In this document: piece by piece, positions 55,488 through 64,000 of the stretch
How positions within the stretch are numbered: position 1 is the first letter of the stretch
Layout: each line of letters opens with the position of its first letter
From: Marinobacter salicampi
Lineage (GTDB): Bacteria > Pseudomonadota > Gammaproteobacteria > Pseudomonadales > Oleiphilaceae
DNA length: 64,000 nucleotides
NCBI RefSeq assembly: GCF_011074795.1
Contig: NZ_JAAMPF010000029.1
Location: forward strand, 62,001-126,000
Direction: 5' to 3'
Program-made: the position numbers and the translations under genes
Notes under the pieces: model-generated
The model's input: only the letters and a program-made list of their open reading frames with translations
Database searches by the model: none
Told to the model about the DNA's origin: nothing

Positions 55488-56118
55488 CCTTTTGTTTGGT
55501 GCCGAAAATCATGTCACCGGCGTCGCCGAGGCCGGGGAGAATGTAGCCTTTGTCGTTGAGACGTTCATCAATGGATGCGGTGTAAATGGAAACCTCCGGG
55601 TGGGTCTGCCTGACCTTTTCGATGCCTTCCGGGGCGGCGACCAGCACCAGCGCGCGTATTTCGGTACTGCCCGCTTTTTTCAGCAGGTCAATGGTGGAAA
55701 TCATGGAGCCGCCGGTTGCCAGCATGGGGTCGATTATGATCGCCATGCGCTGGTCCAGCTCGCCCACCAGCTTTTCAAGGTAGGTGCTTGCCTCCAGGGT
55801 TTCTTCGTTGCGAACCTGGCCAACAACACTGACACGGGCGCCGGGGATAAGGCTCAGCACACCATCAAGCATACCCAGGCCTGCGCGCAGTATTGGAACG
55901 ATGGTGACTTTCTTGCCGGTTATCCGTTCCACCTTCACAGGGCCCGCCCAGCCCTGAATAGTCTCAGTCTGCAACAGAAAGTCCTGCGTGGCCTCATAGG
56001 TCAGCAGAGCCGTGACCTCCTGAGCCAGCTCACGAAAATTCTTGGTGCTGATGTCAGCGCGGCGCATCAGGCCGAGTTTGTGACGGATCAGGGGGTGTCT
56101 AACCTCATGGATGGGCAT
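55480..56118 (-). CDS. upp: Uracil phosphoribosyltransferase
   Basis: 212 residues, the usual length. The PRPP site is [20 protein letters not shown] and the uracil-binding C-terminal stretch ends [14 protein letters not shown]. It makes UMP from uracil and PRPP in the cytoplasm. It is first in upp-uraA-methyltransferase and divergent from flhA, with which it shares a 222-bp promoter region. Confidence 0.96.
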   Translation of the reverse strand: MPIHEVRHPLIRHKLGLMRRADISTKNFRELAQEVTALLTYEATQDFLLQTETIQGWAGPVKVERITGKKVTIVPILRAGLGMLDGVLSLIPGARVSVVGQVRNEETLEASTYLEKLVGELDQRMAIIIDPMLATGGSMISTIDLLKKAGSTEIRALVLVAAPEGIEKVRQTHPEVSIYTASIDERLNDKGYILPGLGDAGDMIFGTKQKDV

Positions 56119-56241
56119 GGCTCACCTTCTTTTCTGACTGGAGTGGGCAGTTGTCCGGCCCGTGACGGATCGTGAATGTGCGACAGGATACCGTATCTCC
56201 CGGTGTGCGTCAGGGGCCGGCCATGGAAATTTCCACGGTGC

Positions 56242-56257
56242 TGGTACGGATCTTGCC
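56242..56257 (+). promoter_or_regulatory. Sigma-54 promoter of flhA
   Basis: TGGTACGGATCTTGCC has GG and GC ten bases apart and TTGC at -12. It lies 84 bp before the flhA ATG, in the divergent region with upp. Confidence 0.83.
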
Positions 56258-56340
56258 ATTAATCCTCTAGCCGAGGCATTTCTGTCAAAAACACGACCGA
56301 CAGACCAGCCAGAACCGTGATATCCGGAGAGTTTCCAGCA

Positions 56341-58506
56341 ATGGACAGAGCGCTAGCCCTGCAAAATGTCAAATCCCTGACGCGTGGAAGTCTGGGTATT
56401 CCCATCCTGCTGATGGCACTTCTGGGTATGATGATCCTGCCTATGCCGGCGTTCCTGCTGGATGTGCTTTTCACCTTCAATATCACGTTATCCATTGTCA
56501 TCCTGCTGGTCTGCGTTTATGCCATGCGGCCGATGGAATTTGCTGCCTTTCCCACCGTGCTTCTGGTCGCCACGCTCCTGCGCCTGGCCCTGAACGTGGC
56601 ATCGACCCGGATCGTACTTCTCCAGGGTCACGAAGGCGGGGATGCCGCGGGTAAGGTAATCGAGTCCTTTGGCGCCGTTCTTATCGGTGGCAACTACGCC
56701 GTTGGTCTGGTGGTGTTCGCCATTCTCATGATCATCAACTTCCTGGTCGTTACCAAAGGTGCCGGTCGGGTATCCGAGGTCAGCGCGCGCTTCACCCTGG
56801 ATGCCATGCCCGGCAAACAGATGGCTATTGACGCCGATCTCAACGCCGGCCTGATCAATCAGGATGAAGCCAAGTTCAGACGCTCTGAAATAGCCCAGGA
56901 AGCGGACTTCTATGGTTCCATGGATGGCGCCAGCAAGTTTGTGAAAGGCGATGCGGTGGCCAGTCTGCTGATCCTGGCCATCAATATCATTGGTGGTGTT
57001 GCGATCGGTATGCTGCAGCATGACCTTACCTTCGGGGACGCCACCCGGGCCTATGCCCTGCTGACCATCGGTGACGGTCTGGTGGCCCAGATTCCTTCCC
57101 TGTTGCTGTCTACTTCCGCCGCGATCATGGTAACCCGGGTGACCTCGAGCCAGGACATGGGCGGCCAGATTCTCCAGCAGATGTTTACCGCCCCCAAGGC
57201 GCTGGGAATAGCGGCCACCATTCTGATTATTCTTGGCCTGATCCCGGGCATGCCTCACGTCGCCTTCCTGGGTCTGGGCTTCCTTTCTGCCGGCGCGGCC
57301 TACCTGATCTGGAAGCGCCAGCAGCAGACCGAAGAGGACGATGCGGTCTTCCCGGCCCGCGGCGGTGCGGCACGCTCGTCAACTCCGACCGGGGTATCCC
57401 AGTCCCCGGGCGACGGCCAGCAGGCTCTGCCTGCACCAGGGGAGACCCGTGAGCTGGGTTGGGATGATGTCGCCACGGTAGACATCGTGGGCCTGGAAGT
57501 GGGCTACCGACTGATTCCGTTGGTGGACAAGTCCCAGGGCGGACAATTGCTGACCCGTATCAAAGGGGTGCGCAAGAAGCTGTCCCAGGATCTTGGGTTC
57601 CTGATGCCTTCGGTCCATATCAGGGACAACCTGGACCTGATGCCCAACGTCTACCGTATTACCCTGATGGGCGTCACCATCGCCGAGGCGGAAATTCATC
57701 CGGACCGGGAACTGGCCATCGATCCCGGCCAGGTGTTCGGAAAAATTGAAGGTATCGAGGGCAAGGATCCGGCCTTTGGTCTGGATGCCAGCTGGATAGA
57801 ACCCGACCGGAAAGACCAGGCCCAGACTCTTGGTTACACCGTTGTCGATGCCAGCACGGTGGTTGCGACACACCTGAACCAGGTCCTGCAGAAGCATGCC
57901 CATGAGCTGCTTGGCCACGAAGAAGTCCAGAAGTGGCTGGATCAGTTGGAGAAGGTGTCACCCAAACTGGCAGAGGAGCTGGTGCCGGCTACCATTTCAA
58001 TCAGTATCCTGCTCCGGGTTCTGCAGAGCCTGCTGCGGGAAGAAGTGCCGATTCGTGACATGCGTTCGATTGCCGAAGCGATCGTGAATGTGCATCCCAA
58101 GAGCCAGGACCCCAAGGTGCTGACCACTGCGACCCGTCAGGCCCTGCGCCGGATGATTATCCAGAGCATTTGCGGCAACGAGCCGGAAATTCCGGTTATC
58201 ACCCTGGATCCGGAGTTGGAACAGTTATTGCTGAAGAGTATGCAACAGAGTCAACAATCTGGCGGTCAGGACGACATTGGCTTGGTTCTCGAGCCGGGCA
58301 TGGTGGAAAAACTGCAGAAGTCGCTGCAGGAAACCGCCCAACGCCAGGAGATGTTAGGCAAGCCAGCGATTCTGCTGGTGTCGGCGCCCTTGCGGGCCGT
58401 AATGGCTAAGTTTGCCAGCTACGGAGTCGAACGCCTACATGTCCTGTCGTATCAGGAGATGCCGGATAATAAGCAAATAACGATTGTAGCGTCGGTAGGG
58501 CAGTAA
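56341..58506 (+). CDS. flhA: Flagellar export protein FlhA
   Basis: 721 residues from the ATG at 56341 (GGAGAG upstream; a GTG at 56317 is in frame). Eight N-terminal membrane helices with the conserved FHIPEP-type cytoplasmic loop (RFTLDAMPGKQMAIDADLNAG and so on) are followed by the large cytoplasmic domain (about 350-721) that forms the nine-subunit docking ring. It uses the proton gradient and docks chaperone-substrate complexes. It is followed by flhF. Confidence 0.96.
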   Translation: MDRALALQNVKSLTRGSLGIPILLMALLGMMILPMPAFLLDVLFTFNITLSIVILLVCVYAMRPMEFAAFPTVLLVATLLRLALNVASTRIVLLQGHEGGDAAGKVIESFGAVLIGGNYAVGLVVFAILMIINFLVVTKGAGRVSEVSARFTLDAMPGKQMAIDADLNAGLINQDEAKFRRSEIAQEADFYGSMDGASKFVKGDAVASLLILAINIIGGVAIGMLQHDLTFGDATRAYALLTIGDGLVAQIPSLLLSTSAAIMVTRVTSSQDMGGQILQQMFTAPKALGIAATILIILGLIPGMPHVAFLGLGFLSAGAAYLIWKRQQQTEEDDAVFPARGGAARSSTPTGVSQSPGDGQQALPAPGETRELGWDDVATVDIVGLEVGYRLIPLVDKSQGGQLLTRIKGVRKKLSQDLGFLMPSVHIRDNLDLMPNVYRITLMGVTIAEAEIHPDRELAIDPGQVFGKIEGIEGKDPAFGLDASWIEPDRKDQAQTLGYTVVDASTVVATHLNQVLQKHAHELLGHEEVQKWLDQLEKVSPKLAEELVPATISISILLRVLQSLLREEVPIRDMRSIAEAIVNVHPKSQDPKVLTTATRQALRRMIIQSICGNEPEIPVITLDPELEQLLLKSMQQSQQSGGQDDIGLVLEPGMVEKLQKSLQETAQRQEMLGKPAILLVSAPLRAVMAKFASYGVERLHVLSYQEMPDNKQITIVASVGQ

Positions 58507-58566
58507 CCCGAACGCGCTATCCAGGTGAGTCGTCACACGGCGGCTACCGGCGGAGGATGTCCAGTT

Positions 58567-59862
58567 ATGAAAGTTAAACGTTTTTTTGCGCCCTCCATGG
58601 CGGAAGCACTGAAGCAGGTCCGGGTCCAGATGGGGCCGGATGCGGTGATTCTTTCCAATCGCCGCGTCGACGGTGGCGTCGAAATTGTGACAGCCCTGGA
58701 TTACGACGAAAACCTGGCACGCCAGCGTTTGGGGGAGGGCGCAGCTGAAGCCACTAACGGCTCCCGTCTCGCCGAGATGCAGGCGGAACAGCATCGCCAC
58801 CTGGAAGATGAATTGGGCCGCTCCCGCGATCGTATCCGTGACGTGCGGCAAAAACGTGCCGACAAGGGCAGCCAGGCTGCCTCTATTCCGGCTGCTGACC
58901 TGTCCTCTGAGGTTGCTCCGGCAAACCGTTCGCTCGCGTCAGATAAAGCACTGGCAGACATGCGTGCGGAGATCAATTCCCTGCGCGACCTCTTCAATAA
59001 CCGGCAGCCAGGGGTAGTGGCTGCAGCACCGGTCACACCGGTCGCTGTGCCCCAGGCTCCGGATGCTATCCAGCAACGGCTGACCGAGCGCCTGGAAGAG
59101 TTTGGCCTGGCCCATAACCTGGCCGCGGTCCTGGGCCGCAACCATGGTAAAGGCAGGCTTGATGATGGCTGGAAGCAGTCGCTGAAGACACTGGCGGCAG
59201 GGGTCAAGACCCGCAAAACCGAGTGGCTCGAACAGGGCGGTGTGTTTGCTCTGGTAGGCCCCACGGGCTCAGGCAAGACCACGACCATTGGCAAGATGGC
59301 TGCGCGCTACGTACTGCGTCACGGTGCCGATTCGCTGGCACTGGTAACCACGGACCGGTTCCGGGTGGCGGCCCATGAGCAGTTGTTTGTGTTCGGCCGT
59401 ATTCTGAATGTGCCGGTGCGGGTGGTCGATGAGAGCCATTCTCTGGACAGTATCCTGGATGAGCTATCGGACCGGCACCTGGTCCTTATTGATACCGCAG
59501 GTCTGACGTCGTCCGACAAGGGCTATCAGGAACAGCTGGCGGAACTGGCGCGTAGCAGGCATGGCATCCAGTCGCACCTGGTGGTGCCGGCAACCAGCCA
59601 GCCCCGCATTATGAAATCCATGTGGCATTGCTATAAGATGGCAAAGCTTTCGGGCTGCGTGATGACAAAGCTTGACGAAGCGCTCACCCTTGGTGAAATT
59701 CTGGGCTTCGCTATGGAGACCGGATTGCCCGTGGCGTACTACACTGACGGTCAGAGGATTCCCACCGATCTGCATCACGCCCAGGCGGTGCCGCTGGTCC
59801 GGCTTGCTGTCGAGCGAATGAAAGTGTTGCAGCGCGAGCAGGCAATGGCTGAAGGTGCCTGA
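58567..59862 (+). CDS. flhF: Flagellar placement GTPase FlhF
   Basis: 431 residues from the ATG at 58567 (GGAGG upstream). The N-terminal B domain (MKVKRFFAPSMAEALK) is followed by a linker and the SRP-type NG domain: P-loop LVGPTGSGKTTTIGK, VTTDRFRVAAHEQL and TKLDEALTLG. FlhF brings the first basal body parts to the pole. fleN follows 59 bp later, as in other polar flagellates. Confidence 0.96.
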   Translation: MKVKRFFAPSMAEALKQVRVQMGPDAVILSNRRVDGGVEIVTALDYDENLARQRLGEGAAEATNGSRLAEMQAEQHRHLEDELGRSRDRIRDVRQKRADKGSQAASIPAADLSSEVAPANRSLASDKALADMRAEINSLRDLFNNRQPGVVAAAPVTPVAVPQAPDAIQQRLTERLEEFGLAHNLAAVLGRNHGKGRLDDGWKQSLKTLAAGVKTRKTEWLEQGGVFALVGPTGSGKTTTIGKMAARYVLRHGADSLALVTTDRFRVAAHEQLFVFGRILNVPVRVVDESHSLDSILDELSDRHLVLIDTAGLTSSDKGYQEQLAELARSRHGIQSHLVVPATSQPRIMKSMWHCYKMAKLSGCVMTKLDEALTLGEILGFAMETGLPVAYYTDGQRIPTDLHHAQAVPLVRLAVERMKVLQREQAMAEGA

Positions 59863-59921
59863 AGAGGGTGTTGCCGCCTCGACCGGCCCGGCAATAACCG
59901 ATCAAAGAGACAAGAACCCGT

Positions 59922-60734
59922 ATGAGTAAAGTTCATCCAGTACAGGTCATAGCAGTTACCGGCGGCAAAGGTGGCGTTGGCAAGAGCAACGTGTCCGTTA
60001 ACCTGGCCATTGCGCTGTCTCAGATGGGGCGTCGGGTAGTGGTGCTGGATGCGGACCTTGGTCTCGCCAATATCGATGTATTGCTGGGTATCACCTCCAA
60101 CCGAAATCTTGCTGATGTGCTGGCGGGCGAGTGTGAGTTGCGTGACGTGCTTGTGGACGGCCCCGGTGGCATTAAGATTGTGCCGGCCTCATCCGGAACC
60201 CAACGCATGACCCAGCTCACCGCCATGGAACATGCCGGTCTGATTAATGCCTTCAGTGATCTTGGTGATCAGATCGATGTTCTGATCGTCGACACGGCCG
60301 CTGGTATTTCCGAGTCTGTCGTGAGTTTCCTGCGGGCCTCCCAGGAACTGCTGCTGGTGGTTTGCGACGAGCCTACGTCGATCACCGATGCCTATGCGCT
60401 GATCAAGCTGATGAACCGGGATTACGGGGTCAGCCGTTTCCGTATACTGGCCAATCAGGTCCGCAACGAGCAGGAAGGTCGCCATCTGTTTGGCAAACTG
60501 ACCCGGGTAAGCGAGCGCTTTCTCGACGTTGGCCTGCAGTATGTTGGGATCGTGCCCTACGACGAAGCGGTGAAGAAGGCGGTTCAGCGGCAAAGAGCGG
60601 TGCTTGATGCCTACCCCCGAGCCAAGGCCTCTCTCGCCATCAAGGCTCTGGCCGAGAAAGTGGATAGCTGGCCGCTGCCCTCGTCGCCGAGGGGACATCT
60701 GGAATTTTTTGTCGAGCGTCTGATAGAGGTCTGA
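59922..60734 (+). CDS. fleN: Flagellar number regulator FleN
   Basis: 270 residues of the MinD/ParA family: deviant Walker A GGKGGVGKSNVSVN, then DADLGLANIDVLLG and the Walker B-type VLIVDTAAG. FleN binds FleQ, lowers its activity and so keeps one flagellum per pole; it also counters FlhF. Its place between flhF and fliA is the conserved one. Confidence 0.95.
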   Translation: MSKVHPVQVIAVTGGKGGVGKSNVSVNLAIALSQMGRRVVVLDADLGLANIDVLLGITSNRNLADVLAGECELRDVLVDGPGGIKIVPASSGTQRMTQLTAMEHAGLINAFSDLGDQIDVLIVDTAAGISESVVSFLRASQELLLVVCDEPTSITDAYALIKLMNRDYGVSRFRILANQVRNEQEGRHLFGKLTRVSERFLDVGLQYVGIVPYDEAVKKAVQRQRAVLDAYPRAKASLAIKALAEKVDSWPLPSSPRGHLEFFVERLIEV

Positions 60735-60839
60735 AAGCCTTCTCGGGCTGGCCGATGTCACGGTAGTGCATGCTCATCAGTCCGCTGAAGATCAGTTAAC
60801 CCCTCTGGTCAGATATCCTGGTCATTAGAAACTGGAAAC

Positions 60840-61565
60840 ATGACATTGGCGAAAGGCCTAGGAATATACCATCAGACCGGTGCCGAAGGGACGCATGCCC
60901 TTGTTGAGCGTCATGCGCCACTGGTCAAGAAAATTGCCCTCCACATGCTCGCCAGGCTCCCTGCCTCGGTACAATTGGACGACCTGATGCAGGCCGGGAT
61001 GATCGGGCTGCTTGAGGCTGCAACCAAGTTCCAGTCCAACAAGGGCGCTTCGTTTGAAACCTACGCCGGCATCCGTATCCGCGGTTCCATTGTGGATGAG
61101 ATGCGCAAAGGCGATTGGGTGCCCCGTTCCGTGCATCGCAATGCCCGGCGCATAGCCAAGGCCATCAAGACGGTGGAAGACCGCAGCGGGAGTGAAGCCC
61201 ACGATGCCGAGGTCGCCGAAGAACTCGGAATGACCCTCAATGAATACCATGCCTGCCTCAGCGACGCCAACAGCGGACGACTTTTTAGCCTTGATGAGCT
61301 CAATGAATCCGGCGAGCTGCCGATACAGGAACTAGAGACCTCGGACAATCCTCTTGAGGGCATAACCTCCGACGCATTCCGGCAGAGTCTTGCCGAGGCT
61401 ATTGGTGAGCTGCCGGAGCGGGAAAAGCTGGTGTTGAGTCTGTACTACCAGGACGAACTGAACCTGAAGGAAATCGGCGCCGTTCTTGGCGTCAGTGAGA
61501 GCCGGGTCAGCCAGATCCACAGTCAGGCTGCCATGCGATTACGGGGCCGCCTGACTGACTGGTGA
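60840..61565 (+). CDS. fliA: Flagellar sigma factor FliA (sigma-28)
   Basis: 241 residues. Regions 2 (LDDLMQAGMIGLLEAATKF), 3 (SVHRNARRIAKAI) and 4 (LYYQDELNLKEIGAVLGVSESRVSQIH) are all clear. FliA transcribes late flagellar, motor and chemotaxis genes and is held by FlgM until the hook is done. It follows fleN by 105 bp. I see no sigma-28 promoter in the gap before cheY. Confidence 0.96.
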   Translation: MTLAKGLGIYHQTGAEGTHALVERHAPLVKKIALHMLARLPASVQLDDLMQAGMIGLLEAATKFQSNKGASFETYAGIRIRGSIVDEMRKGDWVPRSVHRNARRIAKAIKTVEDRSGSEAHDAEVAEELGMTLNEYHACLSDANSGRLFSLDELNESGELPIQELETSDNPLEGITSDAFRQSLAEAIGELPEREKLVLSLYYQDELNLKEIGAVLGVSESRVSQIHSQAAMRLRGRLTDW

Positions 61566-61753
61566 TTGCAGTGTCGGGTAGATCTGTAGTGTTTGGTAAC
61601 CGGAGCTTTACAACGGCGCCCCATACAAGACAATAAGCGATCTATACGGTCAGATTGCCGGCATGCGATTAGCGCGTGGCGTGCTCGCGGGTCCTGAGTG
61701 TCGGGGCCACGAATTTAACGGTAAATCCGGGCGTTTATTAACTGGAGGTCCCT

Positions 61754-62137
61754 TTGGACAAAAACATGAAAATCCTGATTGTGGATGACTTCTCCACAAT
61801 GCGCAGGATCATTAAGAACCTGCTGCGCGACCTTGGTTTCACGAATACCGATGAGGCTGACGACGGTAATTCAGCCCTGCCCATGCTCAAAAGCGGCAAG
61901 TACGATTTCCTGGTCACCGACTGGAACATGCCTGGCATGTCCGGCATTGATCTGCTCAAGGCCGTTCGTGCCGATGACAATCTGAAGACCTTACCGGTAC
62001 TGATGGTTACGGCCGAGGCCAAACGTGACCAGATCGTTGCCGCGGCTCAAGCCGGCGTCAATGGCTATGTGGTCAAACCGTTCACTGCCGCGGTGCTGAA
62101 GGAAAAGATCGAGAAGATCTTTGAACGCATCCAGTAG
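61754..62137 (+). CDS. cheY: Chemotaxis response regulator CheY
   Basis: 127 residues with a TTG start at 61754: GGAGG is six bases upstream of the TTG, whereas the next ATG (61766) is 18 bases away. One receiver domain: Asp11-Asp12, phospho-acceptor Asp56 (LVTDWNMPG), the switch VTAEAK and Lys in VVKPF. CheY-P binds FliM to change rotation. cheZ starts 31 bases after its stop if the ATG there is used. Confidence 0.95.
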   Translation: MDKNMKILIVDDFSTMRRIIKNLLRDLGFTNTDEADDGNSALPMLKSGKYDFLVTDWNMPGMSGIDLLKAVRADDNLKTLPVLMVTAEAKRDQIVAAAQAGVNGYVVKPFTAAVLKEKIEKIFERIQ

Positions 62138-62168
62138 TCACTCAGCCAGAGGCTCCGGAACCGATCTC

Positions 62169-62954
62169 ATGGTCAACCAAGCGAACAATCAGAATCTCGA
62201 TCCGGAAGTGACCGAGAAGCTTAAAGCCCAGGCCACCGAACTTATGGCTCAGGTGAACGCAGGCGACTATGGCAAGGCCATGAGTCTGATCAACGACCTC
62301 AATGAGGTGCGTGATCAGAGTCTTTATCGGGAAGTGGGTCGCCTGACCCGCAGTCTTCACGAAGCCATCCGTAATTTTCAGATCGACCCCCAGAACCCGG
62401 AGCAGCAGGAAGCGCTCTCCAAGATGTCGGACGCCTCGGACCGGCTTGAGTACGTTGTGCAGATGACGAGCAAGGCGGCCAATCGCACCATGGACCTGGT
62501 GGAAGATGCCATGCCCCGGGCCAGGCTCATGCGCGAGCAGTCAAAGCTCCTGCGGGACGACTGGCAGCGCCTGCGCCGCCGCGAGATGGCGCCGGCCGAA
62601 TTTCGTGAACTGTATGGCCGCATCGACAATTTTTTTCTCACCTCGGCGGATGACGCTGAGTCTGTCTATAACAGTCTTTCGGAAATCCTGTTGGCGCAGG
62701 ATTTCCAGGATCTGACCGGTCAGGTCATTCAGAAAGTCACCACCCTGGTGAAAGAGGTGGAAGAACACCTTCTCAGCCTGGTGGTCATGGCAAGCCACGT
62801 GGACAAGATCACCGGCACCGTTCACGAGATCGACGCGCCCGAAGCCGTTTCGGCCGAGCAGGGTGTGGGGCCGCAGATTCATGCGGCGGAACGAACCGAC
62901 GTTGTGTCTGGCCAGGACGATGTTGACGACCTGTTGTCCAGTCTCGGTTTTTAA
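62169..62954 (+). CDS. cheZ: CheY-P phosphatase CheZ
   Basis: 261 residues from the ATG at 62169, like Pseudomonas CheZ (262); a TTG at 62121 would overlap cheY. The long helical hairpin holds the catalytic segment LAQDFQDLTGQVIQKV with the essential Asp/Gln, and the protein ends DDVDDLLSSLGF, the peptide that docks on CheY. It shortens the CheY-P signal. cheA starts 13 bases after its stop. Confidence 0.95.
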   Translation: MVNQANNQNLDPEVTEKLKAQATELMAQVNAGDYGKAMSLINDLNEVRDQSLYREVGRLTRSLHEAIRNFQIDPQNPEQQEALSKMSDASDRLEYVVQMTSKAANRTMDLVEDAMPRARLMREQSKLLRDDWQRLRRREMAPAEFRELYGRIDNFFLTSADDAESVYNSLSEILLAQDFQDLTGQVIQKVTTLVKEVEEHLLSLVVMASHVDKITGTVHEIDAPEAVSAEQGVGPQIHAAERTDVVSGQDDVDDLLSSLGF

Positions 62955-62967
62955 TTGAGGATATTGC

Positions 62968-64000
62968 ATGGCATTCGACGCTGATGACGAGATTCTCCAG
63001 GACTTCCTTGTGGAAGCCGGCGAAATTCTTGAAAAGCTTTCCGAGCAGTTGGTGGATCTGGAACAGAATCCTGACGACAGCAATCTTCTGAATGCTATTT
63101 TCCGTGGCTTTCACACCGTAAAAGGGGGTGCGGGGTTTCTCCAGCTCAACGCCCTGGTGAACTGCTGTCACTCCGCCGAAAATGTATTCGACACGCTGCG
63201 CAACCACAAGCGTCGGGTCGATCCGGAACTGATGGACGTTGTCCTGGAAACCCTGGACTACGTCAACGCCATGTTCGAGCAGGTGCGCAACCATGAGGAG
63301 CTTATCCCGGCGCCGGCAGAGCTCATTGCCTCCCTGGATACCTTTGCGGCACCGGCGACGGCGAGCGCGCCGGTACCAGAGGCAGTGACAGCTCAGGACG
63401 GCAATGCGGCAGCGGACGATGGCGACATTACCGATGACGAGTTCGAGCAGCTACTCGACGCCCTCAATGAGGAGCCCGGCCCATCGTCTGATGCCGCGAC
63501 CGCCCCCGGTGACGATACTGCAAACAGTGCGGGTGCTGGCGGTGATGAAATTACCGATGACGAATTCGAAGCCCTGCTGGACGATCTGCACGGCAAGGGC
63601 AGGTTTACCGGGCCGATAGCAGGTGACGAGCCCGACCCGACACCCGCAGCCGACGGTGATGACCTGATCAGCGATGATGAATTTGAGAGCCTGCTGGACC
63701 AGCTGCATGGCAAGGGCGGCAGCCCCACTGCGGCCCAGGATGGCGAGTCTGACGAAGTGGTGGCTGCTCCGCCTAAAGCTGCTCCGCCTAAAAAGGCGGC
63801 CAAGGCAGCAGCCAGGACACCGGAGCCGGCACCAGCCGAGACCGAGCCAGCAGCCTCCGGGGCACCGGCAGTTCCGGCCCGTGAAGCGTCGGCGCCGGCG
63901 GCGGAAACCACGGTAAGGGTCGACACCAAGCGTCTGGACGACATCATGAATATGGTGGGCGAGCTGGTGCTGGTCCGTAACCGTCTGCAGCGCCTGGGTT
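62968..64000 (+). CDS. cheA: Chemotaxis histidine kinase CheA, 3' end outside window
   Basis: The first 344 residues are visible. The N-terminal P1 Hpt domain has phospho-accepting His49 in FHTVKGGAG. Where a P2 CheY-binding domain could follow, there is an acidic, Ala/Pro-rich linker with three copies of [IL][ST]DDEFExLLDxL(H/N) at residues about 154-167, 195-208 and 234-247, each close to 40 residues apart. The dimerisation domain P3 starts near the end (VRVDTKRLDDIMNMVGELV). The kinase and CheW-binding parts lie beyond the window. It phosphorylates CheY and CheB in chemoreceptor arrays. Confidence 0.93.
   Translation, partial: MAFDADDEILQDFLVEAGEILEKLSEQLVDLEQNPDDSNLLNAIFRGFHTVKGGAGFLQLNALVNCCHSAENVFDTLRNHKRRVDPELMDVVLETLDYVNAMFEQVRNHEELIPAPAELIASLDTFAAPATASAPVPEAVTAQDGNAAADDGDITDDEFEQLLDALNEEPGPSSDAATAPGDDTANSAGAGGDEITDDEFEALLDDLHGKGRFTGPIAGDEPDPTPAADGDDLISDDEFESLLDQLHGKGGSPTAAQDGESDEVVAAPPKAAPPKKAAKAAARTPEPAPAETEPAASGAPAVPAREASAPAAETTVRVDTKRLDDIMNMVGELVLVRNRLQRLG

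Noticed and set aside
61566-61753. A sigma-28 promoter before cheY
   Set aside because: The only GCCG-type candidate (about 61657) lacks a TAAA-like -35 at the right distance.
1-64000. CRISPR arrays, tRNA or rRNA genes, insertion sequences and phage genes
   Set aside because: I looked for spaced direct repeats, cloverleaf sequences, transposase motifs and integrase motifs and saw none.

Overview
The window looks like part of the chromosome of a polarly flagellated marine gammaproteobacterium, most likely Marinobacter or a close relative. This is inferred from the Pseudomonas-type flagellar hierarchy (FleQ, FleSR, FleN, FlhF, FliA, sigma-54 promoters), a lexA-sulA pair, and an exopolysaccharide locus with an exosortase of the VPLPA-CTERM type. 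I see no tRNA, rRNA, CRISPR array, insertion sequence or prophage gene.

Layout. (1) 1-16.8 kb: an exopolysaccharide (EPS) locus. The left part (1-7 kb) holds a truncated O-antigen polymerase/ligase-like gene, a large secreted lipoprotein of unknown function, three GT2 glycosyltransferases, a methyltransferase and an Alg14/PssD-like protein. The base composition is visibly more AT-rich here than further right. The right part holds a VPLPA-CTERM protein, the initiating sugar-phosphate transferase, a small protein ending in an LPITG tripartite signal, the Alg13/PssE-like partner, an exosortase fused to EpsI, a TPR lipoprotein, an ExeA-like ATPase and a divergent LuxR-type regulator. (2) 17-32.4 kb: housekeeping and accessory genes: an amidase and a voltage-sensor-like membrane protein, tamA-tamB, a SIMPL protein, a glutamine-amidotransferase/amidoligase pair, lexA-sulA with SOS boxes, two small conserved genes and a DUF1329 protein. 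(3) 32.5-64 kb: flagellar and chemotaxis genes in order: fliT-like, fleQ, fleSR, fliEFGHIJ, an STAS / response-regulator-phosphatase / Hpt module, fliK, fliLMNOPQR-flhB, an opposing insert (methyltransferase, uraA, upp), flhA, flhF, fleN, fliA, cheY, cheZ and the start of cheA.

How the genes work together. In region 1 the sugar transferase loads the first sugar on the lipid carrier, the GTs and the PssD/PssE pair extend it, the polymerase-like protein joins units, and XrtD processes VPLPA-tagged proteins that probably stay with the EPS. In region 3 FleQ with sigma-54 switches on fleSR. FleR and FleQ then act at the -24/-12 promoters visible before fleS, fliE, fliK, fliL and flhA. FlhF and FleN set the place and number of flagella, and FliA and the Che proteins follow.

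Most interesting points: three evenly spaced acidic motifs in the CheA linker that resemble the CheY-docking peptides of FliM and CheZ; a 19-bp tandem duplication exactly at the exosortase/EpsI junction, without which the gene would read as two overlapping genes; the LPITG protein; the unknown EPS-locus lipoprotein; and the amidoligase-amidotransferase pair.
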